The notes under the pieces were generated by a model that searched no databases, was not told where the DNA came from, and saw nothing but the letters and a program-made list of their open reading frames with translations. Source: Gammaproteobacteria bacterium (GTDB taxonomy: Bacteria; Pseudomonadota; Gammaproteobacteria; UBA6429; Thiohalophilaceae). Taken from it: 6,682 nt of DNA. The stretch lies in the NCBI GenBank assembly GCA_003233255.1, contig QILH01000105.1:1-6682 (forward strand), in the 5' to 3' direction. Below, piece after piece: positions 1 to 6,682 of this stretch (the stretch's first letter is position 1; every line of letters starts with the position of its first letter). A program made the position numbers and the translations under genes.

Positions 1-222
1 GCCGAGGCCCGGGCGACGCATGTGGTTTCAATAGCCATCGAAAAAGGGGACATCAATGCGATTAACTATTTTGTGGCCACCAAATACACCGAAGCCTTAA
101 AAGACATTGCCTCGGCACCCAATTCGAAAATGATCTTTATGCCACTTGAGGCATCCAGTGTGATTGGCTCGATCGGCGGCATCGCAGAACTGGCTAAAGA
201 TGCTATGAAGGCACAGTCTTAA
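1..222 (+). CDS. qmcA: QmcA-type SPFH/band-7 (stomatin-like) protein, C-terminal end only
   Basis: The first base is in frame and 73 codons remain before TAA (220-222); the start lies outside the window. The visible residues carry the conserved tail of bacterial paraslipins: AEARAT, then a helix with NYFVATKYTEAL, then IASAPNSKMIFMPLEASSVIGSIGGIAEL. This alanine-rich helix followed by a 'MPLEAS...IGSIGGI' segment is typical of the region after the SPFH domain in QmcA (E. coli YbbK). Family members are anchored by an N-terminal membrane helix and oligomerise into membrane microdomains, often with an NfeD protein. The next gene here is an NfeD-family protein 18 bp away in the same reading frame, which supports the call. 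The symbol rests on family similarity; another stomatin-like paralogue is possible. Precise cellular role is not established from sequence. Confidence 0.88.
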   Translation, partial: AEARATHVVSIAIEKGDINAINYFVATKYTEALKDIASAPNSKMIFMPLEASSVIGSIGGIAELAKDAMKAQS

Positions 223-240
223 GCAAAGAGAAAACATTAC

Positions 241-678
241 ATGGAAACAATTACATTCTGGCACTGGTGGATCCTGGGCATTGCCCTGATCGTACTGGAG
301 GTGTTTGCCCCCGGTGCCTTCTTTTTATGGATGGGCATTTCGGCGGGTGTGGTGGGGACGATTCTGGTGCTTATTCCTGACCTGGGTTGGGAATACCAGG
401 TGATGTTGTTTGCCATTTTCTCGATCGTGTCCATTGCGTTGTGGAAACGATATCAAACAAAGAATCCAACCGAATCCGATCACCCAACCTTGAATCGCCG
501 TGGCGAGCAATACGTGGGTCGTAACTTTACCCTGGCCGAGCCGATCGTAAATGGTATGGGCAAGATCAAGGTGGATGATTCTATCTGGAAGATCAGCGGC
601 GAGGATTGTGCGGCGGGAACCAAAATAAAAGTGACCGGGATTGATGGCACCATATTCAGGGTCGAAAGTGACCAATAG
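241..678 (+). CDS. NfeD-family membrane protein, short form (YbbJ-like)
   Basis: 145 aa, close to the usual size of short NfeD proteins lacking the N-terminal ClpP-like protease domain. Residues about 6-68 are hydrophobic, with several membrane segments and the characteristic LEVFAPGAFFLWMGISAGVVG stretch split across the first two. Residues about 80-145 form the soluble beta-rich OB-fold domain (RRGEQYVGRNFTL, then GMGKIKVDDSIWKISG, then G(T)KIKVTGIDGTIFRVE). The OB-fold of such proteins is thought to interact with SPFH/stomatin partners, and the partner gene lies directly upstream (18-bp gap, same frame separated by a stop), so the two are almost certainly co-transcribed. An AAAGAG ribosome-binding site (225-230) sits 10 nt before ATG. 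In E. coli the equivalent pair is ybbK-ybbJ. The function in membrane quality control or raft organisation is inferred from the family. Confidence 0.9.
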   Translation: METITFWHWWILGIALIVLEVFAPGAFFLWMGISAGVVGTILVLIPDLGWEYQVMLFAIFSIVSIALWKRYQTKNPTESDHPTLNRRGEQYVGRNFTLAEPIVNGMGKIKVDDSIWKISGEDCAAGTKIKVTGIDGTIFRVESDQ

Positions 679-700
679 ATTGATTGAATTGATTTTAAGT

Positions 701-704
701 GGAG
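701..704 (+). promoter_or_regulatory. Ribosome-binding site fixing a GTG start
   Basis: GGAG lies 8 nt before GTG at 713. With the in-frame TAA at 707-709, it decides that translation of the DUF4190 protein begins at this non-ATG codon. Confidence 0.7.
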
Positions 705-712
705 ACTAACCC

Positions 713-1051
713 GTGGACGATCCGAATGTATACGCAGCGCCAACCGAGCCAGTCGAAAAAGTCCCACCGACTCAACCCACACAAACAAAGAAGCAGGAAT
801 GTACATTGGCCATCGCCAGCGTTATCTGTGGTGGCCTGAGCTTCTTTTTTGGAATATTTACCGCTATCCCGGCGGTTATCTGTGGCCACATGGCATTGAG
901 TGAACTCAAACGAAATCCAGGCAAGTATGATAGTTCAGCAAAAACCATGTCGGTGGTGGGGTTGGTGCTGGGGTATGTTTTTATCGGCATTACCGTACTG
1001 GGAATTCTGGTGTTTGTGGTGATTTTTGTTGTGGCTATTGGTGCTGCCTAG
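713..1051 (+). CDS. Small DUF4190-type membrane protein
   Basis: 112 aa. Residues 1-28 are hydrophilic and rich in Pro and Thr (YAAPTEPVEKVPPTQPTQTKK), likely a cytosolic tail. Residues about 29-61 form a first hydrophobic segment ending in AVICGHMALSELKRNPG, and residues about 77-112 a second beginning SVVGLVLGYVFIGI. The pattern 'G-H-x-A-L-x-x-[IL]-K-R ... G-L-x-L-G-Y' between two membrane helices is the hallmark of DUF4190 proteins, whose function is unknown. The start is GTG: a TAA in the same frame at 707-709 excludes anything further upstream, the next in-frame ATG is inside the first helix, and GGAG (701-704) lies 8 nt ahead. The gene follows nfeD by 34 bp and could be the last member of that operon, but no functional tie to the SPFH/NfeD pair is known to me. 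Confidence 0.82.
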   Translation: MDDPNVYAAPTEPVEKVPPTQPTQTKKQECTLAIASVICGGLSFFFGIFTAIPAVICGHMALSELKRNPGKYDSSAKTMSVVGLVLGYVFIGITVLGILVFVVIFVVAIGAA

Positions 1052-1141
1052 CCAATCGGGTTCGTATTCCCCCTTAATAATCTTGCAGCTTTCGATATCC
1101 TGCCTGAGGTAATTTTTGGATTGAGCGCCATCGCTTCCTGA

Positions 1142-1154
1142 TGAACAGAATTCA
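1142..1154. promoter_or_regulatory. Predicted MetR operator of metH
   Basis: TGAACAGAATTCA matches the MetR consensus TGAA-N5-TTCA at all eight fixed bases, and the arms extend to six pairs (GATGAA at 1140-1145, TTCATC at 1151-1156). MetR is a LysR-type activator of metE and metH in enteric bacteria, with homocysteine as co-effector. The box ends 7 bp before a -35-like hexamer, an activator-type geometry. A relaxed copy, TGAA-GAG-TTCA with a 3-bp spacer, occurs at 1211-1221. Binding is inferred; no metR gene is in the window. Confidence 0.7.
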
Positions 1155-1161
1155 TCGTTTA

Positions 1162-1191
1162 TTGGCATGAATGATTCCATGAAAATTTACT
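1162..1191 (+). promoter_or_regulatory. Candidate MetR-dependent sigma-70 promoter of metH
   Basis: TTGGCA (1162-1167, 5 of 6 to TTGACA) and TTTACT (1186-1191, 4 of 6 to TATAAT) are separated by 18 bp. Transcription would start near 1198, putting the MetR box centre (1148) at about -50 and giving a leader of about 230 nt before the metH ATG. The weak -10 fits a promoter that depends on an activator. Confidence 0.5.
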
Positions 1192-1328
1192 ATTCGCTGA
1201 TACCTCCAGTTGAAGAGTTCACCCGATATTGGGATAGAAGGCCATTAAAATCAATATCTTATACGAATTCAGGGCGGTCTGGGTTTGGCGCGATCACATT
1301 ATGGGCCATTAATCAAAAGGCAATGGAC

Positions 1329-1356
1329 TGGAGATGGGTCTGTGTCCGTATATAAT
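1329..1356 (+). promoter_or_regulatory. Possible second metH promoter
   Basis: A perfect TATAAT (1351-1356) lies 16 bp downstream of TGGAGA (1329-1334, 4 of 6 to the -35 consensus). A start near 1363 would give a leader of about 68 nt. It could supply basal, MetR-independent transcription. The -35 is poor, so this is a modest prediction. Confidence 0.4.
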
Positions 1357-1430
1357 AAGTATCCTGATTGCAGGCATGGTAAGCTTGCGCGCTAAAATTT
1401 TTCCAAACACAACCAATAAACCGATACAAG

Positions 1431-5120
<3,690 letters not shown>

Positions 5121-5149
5121 AATAAATTATTAAAGTAAATTAAAGTGTT

Positions 5150-5239
5150 ATGAAAAAAATATTATCAAATTTGATGAGCGTGGTTTCAATGTTGTTGGTA
5201 TCGATGTTGTTTTTGCCTGGATCTGAAATGACATTTGCA
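5150..5239 (+). other. Signal-peptide coding segment of the DLH-like protein
   Basis: Codons 1-30 encode a basic n-region (MKK), a Leu/Met/Val-rich h-region with no charged residue from 11 to 22, and a c-region SEMTFA before His31. No lipobox cysteine is present, so a soluble Sec-exported product rather than a lipoprotein is expected. The exact cleavage site is inferred. Confidence 0.75.
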
Positions 5240-6049
5240 CACGACGTTAAAGAAAAAGAAGATAAAAGCTGGTGGTGGCGCGATAGCTGGTGGAATGAAG
5301 GCCAGATCGAAGTACCCAAAAACTATGAAGTTGAAGTCAGCTGGAGTAGCTTCGAGCGTAATGGTGTCGAGATTCCGATCATGGTGGTTCGCCCAAAGAA
5401 AAAAGGTAACTACCCGGCGGTTTTTTTCCAGCACGGGCGTCGCGGTCTGGGTGGACTCGTTCAGCGGCATGCCAAACGGGTTGCGGCACGAGGTTTTGTG
5501 GTATTAGCACCGGACATCTATAAAGCTCATTTTTTGGGAACCCACCCGATTGAACACGATTACGAACTGGAAAAAGATGTCAATGCAGCGATTGATGTTT
5601 TGTTAAAACGCAAAGACATCAGTTCAAAACAGGCCTGCATGTATTCTCATACCCGCGGTGGTTACTACACCTTAAAAGTGGCGACCACCTTCAAACGCCA
5701 GGACAAAGAGATCGCCTGTTATGTTTCTTATTATCCGCACTGGCAAGATCCGAATGCACCTGAGCCTATGCAGGTCTATGGTTATGCCAAAGAGATCGAC
5801 GAGTTTAAGCTTCCGGCGCTAATTTTTATTGGTGAACAGGAGCAATACCAGCGACGTCGCATTATCGAAACCAGCATCGGCGTTTTAAAGTCGAAAGGTC
5901 GTGATGCCCGTCTGATCATTTACCCTGGTGTAGGACGCGGTTTTGATTTTCGGCCACCGAACATACGTACCTTTGCCGACGACCTTGCGGCCAAAGATGC
6001 GGTGCAACGCGCAGCAAGGTTTATGCGTAAACATCTTACGAATAAATAA
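5150..6049 (+). CDS. Secreted dienelactone-hydrolase-like protein with degenerate catalytic triad
   Basis: 299 aa with a Sec signal peptide: KK at 2-3, hydrophobic core about 11-22, likely cleavage after TFA (Ala30), so it should be periplasmic or secreted. The mature N-terminus is charged, then Trp-rich (Trp41-43, Trp47-48). Residues about 60-299 follow the dienelactone hydrolase alpha/beta fold: YPAVFFQHGRRG (to about 99), VVLAPDIY (117-124), nucleophile-elbow strand ACMYSHTRGG (162-171), LIFIGEQEQY (224-233), YPGVGRGF (258-265), and a C-terminal helix ending RAARFMRKHL. In active relatives these carry Cys or Ser in G-x-[CS]-x-G-G, Asp in G-x-x-D and His in G-x-G-H-[GA]-F. Here the positions hold Thr168, Glu231 and Arg263, so normal hydrolase activity is doubtful. 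A TAA at 5141-5143 limits the start to this ATG; the Shine-Dalgarno is weak. It lies 29 bp after metH with no visible terminator, so read-through is likely. The substrate or ligand is unknown. Confidence 0.85.
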   Translation: MKKILSNLMSVVSMLLVSMLFLPGSEMTFAHDVKEKEDKSWWWRDSWWNEGQIEVPKNYEVEVSWSSFERNGVEIPIMVVRPKKKGNYPAVFFQHGRRGLGGLVQRHAKRVAARGFVVLAPDIYKAHFLGTHPIEHDYELEKDVNAAIDVLLKRKDISSKQACMYSHTRGGYYTLKVATTFKRQDKEIACYVSYYPHWQDPNAPEPMQVYGYAKEIDEFKLPALIFIGEQEQYQRRRIIETSIGVLKSKGRDARLIIYPGVGRGFDFRPPNIRTFADDLAAKDAVQRAARFMRKHLTNK

Positions 6050-6075
6050 TAATCCAGAACTTATTATAAACAGTT

Positions 6076-6100
6076 TGTCATCCTGGCTCGAAGCGGAAGG
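6076..6100 (+). repeat. Diverged direct copy of the TGTCATYCTGR repeat
   Basis: This copy starts TGTCATCCTGG and, allowing one gap, shares the AAGCGGAA core with the copy beginning at 6116, 40 bp downstream in the same orientation. It has no matching inverted partner nearby, so it looks like a decayed half. Confidence 0.5.
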
Positions 6101-6115
6101 TTGGTTTTTGTTTTT

Positions 6116-6193
6116 TGTCATTCTGAACAAAGCGGAAAGATCTTGTTTGAAATACAACGACTCTTCACTCGCATATGCTTGCTCAGAATGACA
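6116..6193. repeat. 78-bp inverted-repeat element with TGTCATTCTGA ends
   Basis: TGTCATTCTGAACAA (6116-6130) and TTGCTCAGAATGACA (6179-6193) are reverse complements at 14 of 15 positions, with the outer 11 perfect. The interior continues the dyad loosely (GGAAAGATCTTG on one side, CTCTTCACTCGC on the other). The form resembles the short 'GTCATTCTGAGCGAAGCGAAGAATCT' dispersed repeats that I recall from many bacterial genomes; that resemblance is from memory. No transposase is present, so it would be a non-autonomous or hairpin-type element. Confidence 0.6.
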
Positions 6194-6280
6194 GCCCAGT
6201 AGCCGGTTATCCTTCGATAAGCTGAGGAATTTCCAGCCCGGTTCAATATAGCTATTTTGCTTTAGTACGGCTCATTAATT

Positions 6281-6298
6281 TTATTGGTCGACCGATAA
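6281..6298. promoter_or_regulatory. 18-bp near-palindrome, possible operator
   Basis: TTATTGGTCGACCGATAA has 8 of 9 complementary pairs; the exception is a T/G mismatch that would be a G-U wobble in RNA. Its centre is about 72 bp upstream of the predicted SulP transcription start, so it could be a dimeric-regulator site. I do not recognise it as the site of a particular family. Confidence 0.4.
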
Positions 6299-6346
6299 GT
6301 TACTAGCAGAAGCATTTAATCCGTCGTATCACGTATAAGTCAGACC

Positions 6347-6355
6347 TGATATACT
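6347..6355 (+). promoter_or_regulatory. Extended -10 promoter of the SulP gene
   Basis: TGATATACT fits the extended -10 form TG-n-TATAAT with one mismatch in the hexamer (TATACT, 6350-6355). No good -35 is visible at 17-18 bp, as is common for extended -10 promoters. Transcription would start near 6362, giving a leader of about 37 nt. Confidence 0.5.
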
Positions 6356-6366
6356 CGCGGCCATTT

Positions 6367-6379
6367 TGTCACCCTGAGC
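6367..6379 (+). repeat. Short fourth copy of the repeat core in the SulP leader
   Basis: TGTCACCCTGAGC matches the outer part of the inverted-repeat element's right end (read in reverse complement, TGTCATTCTGAGC) at 11 of 13 positions. It lies between the predicted transcription start and the ribosome-binding site of the SulP gene. It may be a relic or coincidence. Confidence 0.35.
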
Positions 6380-6398
6380 CAATCCCCCGAGGTAGCCC

Positions 6399-6682
6399 AT
6401 GTTTAAGTTAGGATGCGCCAGCAGCGCATGCTTTAGAAATGAGATATTGTCTGGCCTGACCGTCGCACTGGCGCTGGTGCCTGAAGCGGTGGCATTTGCC
6501 TTTGTTGCCGGCGTTGAACCACTTGTTGGTTTATATGCCGCTTTCATGGTCGGACTGTTAGCCGCAATTTTTGGCGGGCGTCCCGGTATGATTTCCGGTG
6601 CTACTGGCGCGATGGCTGTGGTGATGGTGGCGTTGGTTGCTCAGCATGGCGTGCAATATTTATTTGCTGCGGTGGTGTTAAC
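6399..6682 (+). CDS. SulP-family inorganic anion transporter, N-terminal part
   Basis: ATG at 6399 opens a frame that stays open for 94 codons to the window edge. An in-frame TAG at 6393-6395 rules out an earlier start, and GAGG (6389-6392) stands 6 nt before it. After a short N-terminus comes EILSGLTVALALVPEAVAFAFVAGV (15-39), then EPLVGLYAAFMVGLLAAIFGGRPGMISGATGAMAVVM (40-76) and a further hydrophobic stretch. This is the start of the SulP/SLC26 transmembrane domain: Pro28 and the A-F-x-x-V-A-G segment end the first helix, GLYAAF begins the second, and the small-residue SGATGAMA segment forms the third half-helix near the anion site. SulP proteins of the inner membrane carry sulfate, bicarbonate or dicarboxylates; the substrate cannot be told from this part. 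Whether a C-terminal STAS domain follows is outside the window. Confidence 0.92.
   Translation, partial: MFKLGCASSACFRNEILSGLTVALALVPEAVAFAFVAGVEPLVGLYAAFMVGLLAAIFGGRPGMISGATGAMAVVMVALVAQHGVQYLFAAVVL

Larger units (their letters stand above)
1052..1430 (+). other. Non-coding control region upstream of metH
   Basis: These 379 bp lie between the DUF4190 stop and the metH ATG. I find no convincing gene on either strand. The first 85 bp show no clear terminator for the upstream operon; the only hairpin candidate (GGG 1058-1060 with the C-run at 1069-1073) has no T-tract. The region then holds a perfect MetR-type box, a sigma-70-like promoter just behind it, a second TATAAT box about 80 bp before the gene, and a long leader. 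A 9-bp direct repeat GGCCATTAA (1240-1248 and 1304-1312) and a short dyad CCCGATATTGGG (1222-1233) are also present, without assigned meaning. I looked for a cobalamin riboswitch, an S-adenosylhomocysteine riboswitch and MetJ boxes and saw none. Confidence 0.7.
6050..6398. other. Repeat-bearing intergenic region between the DLH-like gene and the SulP gene
   Basis: These 349 bp hold no convincing gene. In order: a weak all-AT hairpin over the DLH stop (TAATAA 6047-6052 with TTATTA 6061-6066), repeat copies at 6076 and 6116, the inverted copy ending at 6193, a CCTTCGATAAGCTGAGGA stretch (6211-6228), an 18-bp near-palindrome (6281-6298), an extended -10 promoter (6347-6355), a fourth repeat core (6367) and the ribosome-binding site of the next gene. 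No strong rho-independent terminator is evident; the T-rich run at 6101-6116 lacks a good stem before it. Confidence 0.65.

Noticed and set aside
325..675. 116-codon - strand frame opposite the NfeD gene
   Set aside because: It is antisense to a clear NfeD protein and its product (His/Arg-rich, no domain signature) looks like a shadow.
1240..1312. Direct repeat GGCCATTAA in the metH leader
   Set aside because: Two 9-bp copies 64 bp apart are easily explained by chance and match no operator I know.
1167..1355. 62-codon + strand frame in the metH upstream region
   Set aside because: There is no ribosome-binding site at its ATG, the product has no recognisable features, and it overlaps the predicted promoters and leader.
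1052..1430. Cobalamin or S-adenosylhomocysteine riboswitch, or MetJ boxes, before metH
   Set aside because: I looked for the B12-box region, the conserved SAH-riboswitch core and tandem AGACGTCT-like MetJ sites by eye and saw none. A covariance-model search could overturn this.
6047..6066. Hairpin TAATAA/TTATTA at the DLH-like stop codon
   Set aside because: It is all A-T with an 8-nt loop and no T-tract after it, so it is too weak to call a terminator.
6076..6116. Rho-independent terminator ending in the T-rich run after the DLH-like gene
   Set aside because: The T-rich run (6101-6116) is interrupted by G residues, and the preceding sequence forms only a 3-bp CCT/AGG stem around a weak inner GCT/AGC. 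I cannot support a stable hairpin.
5943..6191. 82-codon + strand frame overlapping the end of the DLH-like gene and the repeats
   Set aside because: It starts within the DLH-like gene in another frame and continues through the repeat element; its composition is not protein-like.

Overview
The window reads as ordinary chromosome of a gammaproteobacterium with moderate GC. The evidence is the class-typical MetH (1229 aa, collinear with the roughly 1227-residue E. coli enzyme), the QmcA/NfeD pair, a perfect MetR-type operator upstream of metH, and E. coli-like Shine-Dalgarno and sigma-70 signals. I cannot name the genus. All genes lie on the + strand. I see no RNA genes, CRISPR arrays, transposases or phage genes.

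Layout. 1-222: C-terminal end of a QmcA-type SPFH membrane protein. 241-678: its NfeD-family partner, 18 bp downstream. 713-1051: a small DUF4190-type membrane protein with a GTG start. 1052-1430: a 379-bp non-coding region with a MetR-like box, a well-placed promoter behind it and a second TATAAT box nearer the gene. 1431-5120: complete metH, the cobalamin-dependent methionine synthase, with all four modules and key residues intact. 5150-6049: a secreted protein with a dienelactone-hydrolase (DLH) fold whose catalytic triad appears lost. 6050-6398: a non-coding region with a cluster of TGTCAYYCTGR repeats, one pair forming an inverted-repeat element, then an 18-bp near-palindrome and an extended -10 promoter. 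6399-6682: the start of a SulP-family anion transporter that runs off the window.

How the parts work together. The qmcA and nfeD products are expected to form a membrane microdomain complex. metH appears to be a transcription unit of its own, activated by MetR in response to homocysteine. The DLH-like gene follows metH by 29 bp with no visible terminator and may be read through from it, though no functional link to methionine synthesis is evident. The SulP gene has its own promoter and begins a new unit.

I did not find a clear new multi-gene system. The points most worth checking are the apparent pseudoenzyme (nucleophile position Thr168, acid position Glu231, base position Arg263), the metH control region, and the repeat cluster and dyad ahead of the SulP gene.
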